DNA of 64,000 bases. Origin: Lawsonibacter faecis. GTDB taxonomy: Bacteria; Bacillota; Clostridia; Oscillospirales; Oscillospiraceae. Each line of letters opens with the position of its first letter. Within the stretch, counting starts at the first letter, position 1. This document shows, one piece after another, positions 51,182 through 59,435 of this stretch. The translations under genes were made by a program, and so were the position numbers. The notes under the pieces were generated by a model, which saw only the letters and a list, made by a program, of their open reading frames with translations, ran no database searches and was not told the origin of the DNA. The stretch spans positions 1 to 64,000 of the forward strand of contig NZ_JACOPQ010000007.1 of the NCBI RefSeq assembly GCF_014287675.1. Direction: 5' to 3'.

Positions 51182-52180
51182 CTATTTCAGCGCATCCAGC
51201 TCGGCGGGGTCGAAGCCTGTATAGCCCCGCTGGTACAGCAGATTCTGCACCTCCGCCACGGTGGGCAGGCTGGGCATGGCCCCCATGCGGGAGACCGTGA
51301 TGGCCGCTGCGTGGCTGGCGAACGCCAGGGCCTGTTCCTGGGGCAGGCCTGCGCACAGTCCGGTGCAGAACGCCGCCACGAAAGAGTCCCCGGCGGCGGT
51401 GGGGTCGGCCACATGGTCCATTTTGACGCAGCCGGTGTGATGGACGCCGTCCGCCCCGGCGGCGATGGAGCCGTTCTCGCCCAGGGTGATGATGAGGTTT
51501 TGTACCCCCTTCTCACGGAAAGCGGCGGAGACGGCCGCCACATCGTCCATGTTCACGCCGTTTTCGTCCACCCGAAGGGGGTGGCCGGCGATGATGGCGG
51601 CCTCGTGCTCGTTGGGGGAGAGGTAGGTGGCGCAGGCGAGCAGCTTTGGGGAGATGGGGGCGGCGGGGGCGGGGTTCACCATGACCCGCACACCAGCGTC
51701 GCGGGCCCACTGGGCCACGGCCTCAATTACCTCCATGGGCAGTTCGAACTGGAGCATCAGCAGGTCGTAATTACCGATCTTCTCCCTGAGCCAGGCCACA
51801 TCCTCCACGGTGATGGACATGTTGGCCCCGGGGACGACGGTGATGCGGTTCTGGGTGCCGCGGTCGGAGGCCTCCAGCAGGATGTGGCCCACACCGGAGG
51901 AGACGCTGGGGTCCACGCCCACGTGGGACACATCCACCCCGGCGGCAGAGGTGGTTCTGGTCATGAGGCGGCCGAAGTCGTCGTCCCCCACACGGCCCAC
52001 CATGGTGACGTTGGCCCCCAGCCGGGCGCACTGGACGGCCTGGTTGCCCCCTTTGCCGCCGGGGGCGGTGCGGAAGCTCTCGCCGATAATGGTCTCGCCG
52101 GCGTTGGGCGCCCGGCTGGTGGAGGCGATGAGGTCCATCATGAAGCTGCCCACCACCAAAATATTGGGTTTTCTCAGCAT
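51182..52180 (-). CDS. Ribokinase-like PfkB sugar kinase
   Basis: 332 residues. It starts RKPNILVVGSFMMDLIASTS. FRTAPGGKGGNQAVQCARLG is the ribokinase substrate-binding glycine loop, and DPTAAGDSFVAAFCTGLCAG (consensus DTTGAGD, catalytic Asp kept; Thr-Gly are Ala-Ala here) is the active site. It should phosphorylate the imported sugar. Its neighbours (mutarotase, SIS isomerase, aldolase) suggest a substrate other than plain ribose. The start follows GAGGAGGT, 12 bp after the aldolase gene. Confidence 0.9.
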   Translation of the reverse strand: MLRKPNILVVGSFMMDLIASTSRAPNAGETIIGESFRTAPGGKGGNQAVQCARLGANVTMVGRVGDDDFGRLMTRTTSAAGVDVSHVGVDPSVSSGVGHILLEASDRGTQNRITVVPGANMSITVEDVAWLREKIGNYDLLMLQFELPMEVIEAVAQWARDAGVRVMVNPAPAAPISPKLLACATYLSPNEHEAAIIAGHPLRVDENGVNMDDVAAVSAAFREKGVQNLIITLGENGSIAAGADGVHHTGCVKMDHVADPTAAGDSFVAAFCTGLCAGLPQEQALAFASHAAAITVSRMGAMPSLPTVAEVQNLLYQRGYTGFDPAELDALK

Positions 52181-52192
52181 AGCGGGACCTCC

Positions 52193-53113
52193 TCAGATGC
52201 CCAGCGCCCTGCGGAGCTCACGCTCCATGGAGATGAGCGCCTCCACCTCGGCCCTGGCGTTCTTGTCCAGCTTGGCGGCGTCCGAACTGCGGGAGGAAAT
52301 GCCCATAGGGACGCCCACAAGGCTGTGGTAATACTTGGCGGAAACGGGATAGAGCCGCATCTCCAGAGCGGCGGCCAGAGTGAGGAAGTCGGCGACAAGC
52401 CGGGCCTTTTCGGTCTGGTCCTCAAGGTGGTCGTAGGCCCACTTGTAGAGGTCGGGATGGAAGTTTGCCATGACTCCGTTATAGCCCGCGCCGCCGTGAA
52501 CGGTGCTGTCGAACCAGGAGGCGGCGTTGGCGTTGAAGATTTTCAGGGGGGTGCCCTCCACGGCGGCCAGCCGCTCGCGGAGCAGGTCGGCGTCGCAGCA
52601 GGTGTCCTTCAGAAAGACCATCCGGCCCTCCCGGCCCGCCTTGCGCAGAAATTCGGTGGAGACCAGCCGCTTCCAGGGCACGGGACACTCGTAGATGCCG
52701 AAGTCCACCTCAGGGTAGCGGTCAAAAATCTCGGTGGCGTTGGCCTCGAAGACGGCCTCGCCCTCGTTTTTCTGATCCAGGCGGTTGGAGACCAGCACAT
52801 AGGCGTCCACGCCGGTCTTCATCATGTTCTCGATCTCGCGCAACTGGGTGGCCTTGTCCTCGGAGGTGTGGCCGGAGGCCACCACCTGAATGCGGCCGCC
52901 CACCGCGTCCACCACCGCCTTGGCGATGTCGGTCTTCTCTGCCTCGCTGAGGAAAAACATCTCGCTGGACTGGCAGACGGCGAAGATGCCGGAACAGCCC
53001 TTATCGATATACCAGTCGCACAGTGCGGCGATGGCCTTGAAGTCGGGCTTGTTGTCGTCGGTGTAGGGGGTGATCATGGTGGGCCAGACCCCACCGTGTA
53101 TGGCAAAAGGCAT
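52193..53113 (-). CDS. DapA/NanA-family Schiff-base aldolase or synthase
   Basis: 306 residues from ATG 53113 behind GGAGGAA. (Beta/alpha)8 barrel of the dihydrodipicolinate synthase family: GGVWPTMITPYTDDNKPDFK at the start, the Tyr in GIYECPVPWKRL, and the Schiff-base Lys in RMVFLKDTCCDADLLRERLA (FLKDT). The position in a TRAP/sugar operon points to cleavage of a 2-keto-3-deoxy acid or similar, not lysine synthesis. The typical TTGE motif is replaced around CQSSEMFFLS, so it is a divergent member. Confidence 0.87.
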   Translation of the reverse strand: MPFAIHGGVWPTMITPYTDDNKPDFKAIAALCDWYIDKGCSGIFAVCQSSEMFFLSEAEKTDIAKAVVDAVGGRIQVVASGHTSEDKATQLREIENMMKTGVDAYVLVSNRLDQKNEGEAVFEANATEIFDRYPEVDFGIYECPVPWKRLVSTEFLRKAGREGRMVFLKDTCCDADLLRERLAAVEGTPLKIFNANAASWFDSTVHGGAGYNGVMANFHPDLYKWAYDHLEDQTEKARLVADFLTLAAALEMRLYPVSAKYYHSLVGVPMGISSRSSDAAKLDKNARAEVEALISMERELRRALGI

Positions 53114-53126
53114 GGTGTGTTCCTCC

Positions 53127-53747
53127 TTATTTGTCGGTCTCAGGCTTTTGGGCGGCCTCGTCGGCGGCCAGGGCGGCGGCGGCCTCGGCGATGGCCTGTG
53201 CGTCCTCGTCCCCGGCGGCCAGGGCGGCCTTCTCAGCATCCTGCTTCTCGGTGATCCTGCCGCCGGTAAAGAGGTCCATAAAGGCGAGGACCACGTCACG
53301 GAGGGTGAACAGGCTCATAAAGAAGGCGGAGAAGGGGATGCAGGCGTAAAAATAGCTTTTTTTCATGAATTGCAGGGTGAACAGGCTGGCTGTGGAGCGC
53401 AGGCAGAGCTGTACGCCGAAGTAGAAGATGACGCCGTAGGTGATGAGGGAGATCACAGTGGAGAGGATGCGGAAGATGCGGCCCACCAGGGTGCCGTGGA
53501 CCTTGTCCGTGAGGATGTCCACCATGAAATGTCCGCCCACCCGCACCAGCTCCATGGCGGCGAGGAAGATCATCCACACCAGGAAGAACTGGATGGTCTC
53601 GTCGATCCACACCGGGTTCCACTTGATGAAAGGGATGCGGGTGCAGATGTTGAGCAGGAAGAGGACAAACACGATGCCTAGGCAGATTGAGGCCACGGCG
53701 CGGGAGAACTTGCCCACGGCGTTTTCTGTTTTTTTCAGGATATTCAT
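53127..53747 (-). CDS. dctQ: TRAP transporter small permease (DctQ)
   Basis: 206 residues from the second ATG (53747), which is properly spaced from AGGGGGG. Four membrane segments (about 17-37, 52-72, 90-112, 130-152). WIDETIQFFLVWMIFLAAME is the DctQ hallmark. An acidic Ala-rich C-terminal tail (about 165-206) is longer than usual. It follows dctM by 13 bp; the M-before-Q order is reversed from the common P-Q-M order. Confidence 0.93.
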   Translation of the reverse strand: MNILKKTENAVGKFSRAVASICLGIVFVLFLLNICTRIPFIKWNPVWIDETIQFFLVWMIFLAAMELVRVGGHFMVDILTDKVHGTLVGRIFRILSTVISLITYGVIFYFGVQLCLRSTASLFTLQFMKKSYFYACIPFSAFFMSLFTLRDVVLAFMDLFTGGRITEKQDAEKAALAAGDEDAQAIAEAAAALAADEAAQKPETDK

Positions 53748-53760
53748 GGTCATTCCCCCC

Positions 53761-55056
53761 TTAACCTAAGCCCAGCAGATTGGGCAGGAACATGGACAGC
53801 GGCTCGATGAAGGCCGTCAGCAGGGCGACGATCATCATGATGGCCACGAAGGGGATGGCCTCCTTGGCGATCTTCATGACCTTTTCCCCCGTGATGCTGG
53901 AGAGGACGTACAGGTTCAGGCCCACCGGCGGGGTGATGACGCCCACGGCCAGGGCGATGCACATGACGATGGCGAGCTGGACGATGGGGTAGTCGTAGGC
54001 CTGGGCCAGGGGGGCGAAGATGGGCACGGTGATGAGCAGGATGGCGGTACCCTCCATGAAGCAGCCCATAATGACCAGCAGGACGATAATGATGATCATG
54101 ACCGGCACGATACTGGTGAATACGCTCATGATGGAGTTGACCACCGCCTGGGGGATGCGGGTCTTGAGCAGCACGTACTGGAAGAAGGAGGCGGTGGCGA
54201 TGACGAACATGATCTGTGCGGTGGATTTGGCGGTGGCCCAGAAGATGCCGGGCAGATCCTTGAGCTTGATTTTCTTATACTTGAAGATGCCCAGCAGCGC
54301 GGCGTAGAGGGCGGCCACGGCGGCGGCCTCGGTGGCGGTGAAGAAGCCGCCGAACATGCCGCCCAGGACGATTACGGGGGTGAGGAGGGCCAGGAAGGCG
54401 CTCTTGAAGGCTTTCCAGCGGTCCCGGCCGCTGACCTTGGGAACCTTGCCGAAGTTGCGGCGCTTGGCGGTCCAGCTGGCGTAGACCACAAAGAGGATGC
54501 CGATGATCACGCCGGGGATGGCGCCGCCCAGGAACAGGTCGTTCACCGAGGTGCCCGACACCATGCTGGCAAAGAGAATGAGGGTGATGGAGGGCGGGAT
54601 AATGGGACCCAGGCCGCCGCCCGCAGCGATGGCCGCGCAGGAGAAGGGCTGGCCGTACCCGGTTTTGCGCATCTCGGCAATGGCGATCATGCCGATGCCC
54701 GCGGCCACGGCGGCGGCGGAGCCGGACATGGCGGCCATGACCATGCATGAGACGATGGCGGCGTTGGCGAGGCCGCCCCAGCGGTGGCCCAGGCAGGACC
54801 GGGCGAAGCCGAACAGGTCCTGGGACACACCGCCCTTGTTCATGAAGTTGCCCATGAGCAGGAAGAATGGAATGCTCATGAGGGTGATGCCGCTGACCTG
54901 GTTGAACATACCCTGGGGCAGGGAGAGCATATTGGCGGCGGTCGCCTCGCCCATGCCGACGTAGGTGGCGGCGGAGATGAAGGCCATGCTGCACCCGGTG
55001 GAGACGCCGATGAATAACACCAGCAGCACGCCCGCGAACATGAGAAACATAATCAT
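53761..55056 (-). CDS. dctM: TRAP transporter large permease (DctM)
   Basis: 431 residues with about 12 membrane segments. Signatures are SLPQGMFNQVSGITLMSIPF and FFLLMGNFMNKGGVSQDLFG near the N-terminus, and AIAAGGGLGPIIPPSITLIL in the middle. Together with DctQ and DctP it imports organic acids using a sodium gradient. The start follows AGGAGCGAAAG; the dctP-dctM gap contains a stable hairpin. Confidence 0.96.
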   Translation of the reverse strand: MIMFLMFAGVLLVLFIGVSTGCSMAFISAATYVGMGEATAANMLSLPQGMFNQVSGITLMSIPFFLLMGNFMNKGGVSQDLFGFARSCLGHRWGGLANAAIVSCMVMAAMSGSAAAVAAGIGMIAIAEMRKTGYGQPFSCAAIAAGGGLGPIIPPSITLILFASMVSGTSVNDLFLGGAIPGVIIGILFVVYASWTAKRRNFGKVPKVSGRDRWKAFKSAFLALLTPVIVLGGMFGGFFTATEAAAVAALYAALLGIFKYKKIKLKDLPGIFWATAKSTAQIMFVIATASFFQYVLLKTRIPQAVVNSIMSVFTSIVPVMIIIIVLLVIMGCFMEGTAILLITVPIFAPLAQAYDYPIVQLAIVMCIALAVGVITPPVGLNLYVLSSITGEKVMKIAKEAIPFVAIMMIVALLTAFIEPLSMFLPNLLGLG

Positions 55057-55111
55057 AGGGCTCTTTCGCTCCTCTCTGAAAGGAATTCTATTCTGATTTT
55101 GGGCGTAAAAA

Positions 55112-55153
55112 GGGCACGCCCTCCGGCATGGGGGAGGTCCGGTGAGCGTGCCC
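55112..55153 (-). other. Intercistronic hairpin between dctP and dctM
   Basis: GGGCACGC (55112-55119) pairs with GCGTGCCC (55146-55153), without a T-tract. It is a likely mRNA processing or stability element that lets the binding protein be made in excess. Confidence 0.5.
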
Positions 55154-55169
55154 GTATGTAGTTCGGTGG

Positions 55170-56249
55170 TTAGCGGTTGTCCTCGACGGCCTTGAGCAGG
55201 GCGTCCATCTCGGCCTGGCCGGCCAGCTTGCCCATCTCGGCGTAGGCGGGCTCCATCTTGGCGACGAAGGAGGCCTTGTCGGGGTAGGTGACATTCATAC
55301 CCTTGCTCTCCAGCTCGGCGATGGTGTCGGCCTCGCCGCCGGAGATCAGCTCGCGGGTCTTATCCTGGGCCTCAATGGCGGCCTGCTGGATGACGGCCTG
55401 GAGCTCGGGGCTCATGCCGGACCAGGTGTCGTTATTAATCAGCAGGGCTTGCATGTCGAAGAAGTGGCCGGTGATGGCCAGCTGGTCCTGGCACTCGAAG
55501 AAGGAGTCGGCCAGCACGGTGGCCACGGGGTTTTCCTCGGCGTCCACCACGCCCTGCTTCAGGGACTGGTAGAGCTCGGAGTAGGCGATGGTCTGGGTGT
55601 TGGAGCCCAGGGCGTCGAAGGCGGCCAGCAGGCCGGCGGAGCCGGGAACGCGGATCTTCACGCCGGCCAGATCGTCGGCGGTATTGATCTCGATCCCCTT
55701 GGTGGTGACGTGGCGGAAGCCGTAGTCGAACATGGACAGGGCGTAGGTGTTCATGGCGGCGGGCATATCGGCGTTGATCCAGTCCATGACGTAGTTGTCG
55801 ATAACCCTGTGGGCGTGGTCGTAGTCGTCAAAGAGGAAGGGGGCGGACAGGGCGTTGAGCTTGGGCATATAGGTGGCGATGTTGCTCTGGCTGACGACCA
55901 CGATGTCCGCGTCGCCGCCCAGAGAGCAGCTCTCCAGGATGGCGGGCTGGTCGCCCAACTCCTGGTTGGGGTACACGGTGACGGTGACCTTGCCGCCGGT
56001 GAGCTCGCTCACCCGGTCGGCGAAGAGGGTGGCGGCCACATTGTGGGCGTGGGCGGTGGCGGCGGTGTGGGCCAGGGAGAGGGTCATCTCCTCAAAGTCG
56101 GCGTTGGGATCCACGCTGGTGACGGGCGCGGGGGCGGGCGCGCTGCCAGTGGGGGTGGCGGCGGCGGGCTTCTCGCCGCAGGAGGCCAGGGCGCCCATCA
56201 GCATCACGGCGCCGAGGGACAGAGAGAGTATTCTTTTCCAATTCTTCAT
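55170..56249 (-). CDS. dctP: TRAP transporter substrate-binding lipoprotein (DctP)
   Basis: 359 residues from ATG 56249 behind GGAGGATC. The signal peptide ends in LASC. The mature domain begins MTLSLAHTAATAHAHNVAAT and has GGKVTVTVYPNQELGDQPAI, GVKIRVPGSAGLLAAFDALG (the Arg that pairs with the substrate carboxylate) and QTIAYSELYQSLKQGVVDAE, all DctP hallmarks. The conserved carboxylate Arg implies an organic or sugar acid ligand. Confidence 0.95.
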   Translation of the reverse strand: MKNWKRILSLSLGAVMLMGALASCGEKPAAATPTGSAPAPAPVTSVDPNADFEEMTLSLAHTAATAHAHNVAATLFADRVSELTGGKVTVTVYPNQELGDQPAILESCSLGGDADIVVVSQSNIATYMPKLNALSAPFLFDDYDHAHRVIDNYVMDWINADMPAAMNTYALSMFDYGFRHVTTKGIEINTADDLAGVKIRVPGSAGLLAAFDALGSNTQTIAYSELYQSLKQGVVDAEENPVATVLADSFFECQDQLAITGHFFDMQALLINNDTWSGMSPELQAVIQQAAIEAQDKTRELISGGEADTIAELESKGMNVTYPDKASFVAKMEPAYAEMGKLAGQAEMDALLKAVEDNR

Positions 56250-56345
56250 GGTGTGATCCTCCTCGATCATTCATTTTTTGATTAGAGTATGATCCGCCGT
56301 TCCTCAGGCCGCCGGCCGGACAGCCGCGGGGCGGGCGGTGGGGGC

Positions 56346-57116
56346 TCAGTGATAGATGCGCTGCTTCATCTTGAGAGATGCGGTGCGCAGAATATTGGCG
56401 CACTCCATGAGTTTGTCGTCGGTCATGATGTTCGCCGGGCCCGAGGTGCTGATACCGCCCACCAGGGCCCCGGCGGCGTTGAACACCGGCACGCCCACAC
56501 AGCGGACGTTGGGCTCCCGCTCAATGTTGTCAATGGAGTAGCCCCGGGTCCGGATGCGGCGCAGCTCCTCCATGATCTCGTCGTAGTCGGTCTTGGTGTT
56601 GTCGGTGAACCGGGTGCGCTCGGGCGGGATGCGCTCGGGCCACTCCGCCTCGGGCAGGTGGGCCAGGATGGCTTTGCCGATGCCGGTGGCGTAGAGGGGG
56701 CCTTTCTCGCCCAAAATCTCCCGATAGGGAAACTCGTTCAGACGGGCGACGGGGTGAGCAACGTAGAGGTAGAGCACGTCGGTGCCGTAGGGCACGCCGA
56801 AGTAGACGATCTCGTCGGTCAGGCTGGCGGTCTCCATCAGCACGTCGTACACCGCCTTGGGGTAGCCCAGGTGCTGGTTGATAATGAAAGCGAACTCCAG
56901 CATCTTCAATCCCAGGGTATACTTCCCGTTGGGGAGCTTTTCTACATAGCCCAGGCTCTGGAACGTGGAGACGATGTTATGTACGTTGGATTTTGTGACC
57001 CCCATCTTCTCCGCCAGCTCTGTGATACCCAGCTCGGGCTCCTGAAGGGTGAAGTATTCCAGCAAATGGAGTGCTTTTGCCAGGGATTTGACCTTCGGCT
57101 CCTGTTCGGACGACAT
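56346..57116 (-). CDS. IclR-family transcriptional repressor of the TRAP/sugar operon
   Basis: 256 residues. The N-terminal winged helix is SLAKALHLLEYFTLQEPELG, then ITELAEKMGVTKSNVHNIVS. The C-terminal effector domain has VYFGVPYGTDVLYLYVAHPV, GEKGPLYATGIGKAILAHLP and GYSIDNIEREPNVRCVGVPV. It is the first gene of the minus-strand operon and lies behind a promoter with two matching palindromic operators, so it should repress itself and the downstream uptake and catabolic genes until ligand binds. Confidence 0.93.
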   Translation of the reverse strand: MSSEQEPKVKSLAKALHLLEYFTLQEPELGITELAEKMGVTKSNVHNIVSTFQSLGYVEKLPNGKYTLGLKMLEFAFIINQHLGYPKAVYDVLMETASLTDEIVYFGVPYGTDVLYLYVAHPVARLNEFPYREILGEKGPLYATGIGKAILAHLPEAEWPERIPPERTRFTDNTKTDYDEIMEELRRIRTRGYSIDNIEREPNVRCVGVPVFNAAGALVGGISTSGPANIMTDDKLMECANILRTASLKMKQRIYH

Positions 57117-57134
57117 TGCTCATCCTCTCCTTCT

Positions 57135-57160
57135 GTTCTCTATTGGAGAACAACGTTCTC
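57135..57160. promoter_or_regulatory. IclR-type operator, proximal
   Basis: GTTCTC (57135-57140), GAGAAC (57146-57151) and GTTCTC (57155-57160). GAGAAC-AAC-GTTCTC is a perfect 15-bp palindrome placed just downstream of the -10. Confidence 0.7.
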
Positions 57161-57171
57161 TTTACGATGCC

Positions 57172-57200
57172 ATTATACAAAACGTCAAAATGAATTGCAA
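57172..57200 (-). promoter_or_regulatory. Promoter of the IclR/TRAP operon
   Basis: On the minus strand: TTGCAA (57200-57195), 17-bp spacer, perfect TATAAT (57177-57172). Confidence 0.85.
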
Positions 57201-57247
57201 GGGCTTTTAAAATGTTTGGAGGAATCGTAAATGATCCCTTGGATTTC

Positions 57248-57262
57248 AAGAACATTGTTCTT
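57248..57262. promoter_or_regulatory. IclR-type operator, distal
   Basis: AAGAAC-ATT-GTTCTT, a perfect palindrome of the same 6-3-6 form as the proximal site, about 48 bp upstream of the -35. Confidence 0.6.
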
Positions 57263-57547
57263 GATTAAAGAACTGTGGTATCCTGGTTTTTGACATCCCA
57301 CGAGGAAGCGAACCTCTGACGGTCCCTCCAGGGCGCCGCCTCTCCGCCAGACAGTCAAAGAAGCTTGCGCTTGTTTCAGCAGGAGCTATGAAGCCATTTG
57401 CAGTCTATCACCCTTTCCATTTTCCGCAGCAGACGGTCCGAGGGTACCGGCTTGACCTATGTCCACCGCCTGCACGCCTCTCCGGTGGTCCGCGCCTCAG
57501 TGCTCCATGACGTTCCCGTCTTTCCGTGCCTTACGTTTGCAAAACCC

Positions 57548-57654
57548 CGCAGGGAAAGTCTCTCAGAGCTCTGTCGCCCGCAGACGACGGAATCAAATGA
57601 ATATTCGTTGTGCAGCCTTCCGTCAAAGAGGCCTCAAGGGACTCCCTTGACAAG
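57548..57654 (+). repeat. Dispersed palindromic repeat, copy 2
   Basis: Shares CGCAGGGAAAG, CGCAGACGACG, AATCAAATGAATAT and the terminal GTCAAAGAGGCC...GACAAG hairpin with the copy at 62578-62766, but lacks about 80 bp of the middle. The preceding 57263-57547 shows no gene and no strong structure. Confidence 0.7.
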
Positions 57655-57655
57655 C

Positions 57656-57690
57656 AAAAGCGGCGGTGCGCCATGCGCACCGCCGCTTTT
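57656..57690. terminator. Terminator of the DUF1846 gene
   Basis: 16-bp perfect stem (57656-57671 / 57675-57690) with A4/T4 ends; almost identical to the hairpin at 49999-50029. Confidence 0.88.
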
Positions 57691-57697
57691 GCTTTCA

Positions 57698-59203
57698 TTA
57701 CCGATGATAGAGCTTATTGGTCTCGTACTGGGGCTCGCAGGTCAGATGCATCCCCAGCTTGCCGTAGGTCACGCTGTCCACCGGAGAGAGAATGACGCTG
57801 GAGTGGGCCTCGCAGCCCCGGAGACGGGATAGCTGCTCCAGGGCCCGGGCGGCCAGGGGGTCGGTGGCGGCGGAGATGGCCAGGGCGATGAGCACCTCGT
57901 CGCTGTGGAGCCGGGGGTTGGCGCTGCCCAGGTGGTCCACCTTGACGGCCTGGATGGGGGCGATGGCCTCGGGGGAGATGAGGTGCTTCTCGTGGTCGAT
58001 ATGGGCAAGACGCTTCAGGGCGTTTAAGAGGGTGGCGGAGGAGGCGCCCATCAGGTCGGTGGTCTTGCCGGTGACAATCTCGCCGTCGGGCAGCTCAATG
58101 GCCCCGGCGGGGTTGCCGGTCTCGTCGGCCACCTGCAGGGAGGCTGCGATGACGGGGCGGATATCTGCGGACACCTTGGCCTGCTGCATCAAAAGCTCCA
58201 GCTTGTAGACCGTCTCGTCCCCGGTCTGGCCCTGCCGGCGGTCGGACAGGGCGGAGTAGTACCGCCGGACAATCTCCTGCCGGGCGGCGTCGCAGACCGC
58301 GGAATCGTCAAAAATACAGCAGCCCACCATATTGACGCCCATGTCGGTGGGGGATTTATAGGGGCATTCACCGGTGATTTTCTCAAAAATGGCGGAGAGA
58401 ACGGGGAAGATCTCCACGTCCCGGTTGTAGTTCACGGTGGTTTCGCCGTAGGCCTGGAGGTGGAAGGGGTCGATCATATTCACGTCCCCCAGGTCGGCGG
58501 TGGCGGCCTCATAGGCCAGATTCACCGGGTGCTGGAGGGGCAGGTTCCAGATGGGAAAGGTCTCGAACTTTGCGTAGCCCGCCTTGACGCCCCGGCGGTA
58601 CTCGTGGTAGAGCTGGGAGAGGCAGACCGCCATCTTGCCGCTGCCGGGGCCGGGGGCGGTGACGACCACCAGGGGCCGGCTGGTCTCAATATACTGGTTT
58701 TTGCCGTACCCCTCGTCGCTGACAATGAGGGCGATATTGTGGGGGTAGCCCGTAATGGGGTAGTGGAGGTAGACCCGCACACCCAGCTCCTCCAGCCGCT
58801 TCTTAAAGGCGTCTGCGGCGGCCTGGCCGGCGTACTGGGTCACCACCACGCTGCCCACGTAGAGTCCCTGGGCGCGGAAGGCGTCAATCAGGCGGAGCAC
58901 GTCCACATCGTAGGTGATGCCCAGATCGCCCCGGACCTTGTTCTTCTCAATGTCGCTTGCGCAGATGGCGATGACGATCTCAGCCGAGTCCCGCAGCTCC
59001 TTGAGCATACGAATTTTACTGTCCGGCTCGAAGCCGGGGAGCACCCGGGAGGCGTGGTAGTCGTCGAAGAGCTTGCCCCCGAACTCCAGGTAGAGCTTGT
59101 TTCCGAACTGGCTGATCCGCTGCCTGATATGGGCGGACTGGGTCTCCAGATATTTGCTGTTGTCAAACCCCGGTCGATTCATCTCAGCGGGTCCGCGACA
59201 CAT
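57698..59203 (-). CDS. DUF1846 family protein
   Basis: 501 residues from ATG 59203, which has GGAGGG 9 nt upstream; a Met 7 codons later has no ribosome site. Signatures are FDNSKYLETQSAHIRQRISQ, LEFGGKLFDDYHASRVLPGF, VVTAPGPGSGKMAVCLSQLY (a P-loop-like GPGSGK) and ATADLGDVNMIDPFHLQAYG. The family (about 500 residues, PF08903) is conserved in Firmicutes and some Actinobacteria. Structures show a nucleotide-binding core, but the role is not established. The gene is monocistronic. Confidence 0.92.
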   Translation of the reverse strand: MCRGPAEMNRPGFDNSKYLETQSAHIRQRISQFGNKLYLEFGGKLFDDYHASRVLPGFEPDSKIRMLKELRDSAEIVIAICASDIEKNKVRGDLGITYDVDVLRLIDAFRAQGLYVGSVVVTQYAGQAAADAFKKRLEELGVRVYLHYPITGYPHNIALIVSDEGYGKNQYIETSRPLVVVTAPGPGSGKMAVCLSQLYHEYRRGVKAGYAKFETFPIWNLPLQHPVNLAYEAATADLGDVNMIDPFHLQAYGETTVNYNRDVEIFPVLSAIFEKITGECPYKSPTDMGVNMVGCCIFDDSAVCDAARQEIVRRYYSALSDRRQGQTGDETVYKLELLMQQAKVSADIRPVIAASLQVADETGNPAGAIELPDGEIVTGKTTDLMGASSATLLNALKRLAHIDHEKHLISPEAIAPIQAVKVDHLGSANPRLHSDEVLIALAISAATDPLAARALEQLSRLRGCEAHSSVILSPVDSVTYGKLGMHLTCEPQYETNKLYHR

Positions 59204-59360
59204 TGCCGCGGACCCTCCCATCCTCTCTATCAAAAACTCAATTAGAGCCATTATAGCATACTCGGAGCCGGGATTCAAAACAGTTTTCCCCATCTGACCG
59301 GTTTTCATCAATTTTTTAGGGGGGACCCTCTGGGAAAAGCCGCGAAAAACGGCAAAAAAA

Positions 59361-59394
59361 GGGGCTTGGAGTGCAAATTTGCACTCCAAGCCCC
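59361..59394 (-). terminator. Terminator of the minus-strand lipoprotein gene
   Basis: Perfect 34-bp palindrome without a loop (17-bp arms) with T7 on the minus strand beyond it. Confidence 0.88.
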
Positions 59395-59435
59395 AAAAGC
59401 CGGCGACAGTAATGAAACCTTGCCGGTGCGAAAGA

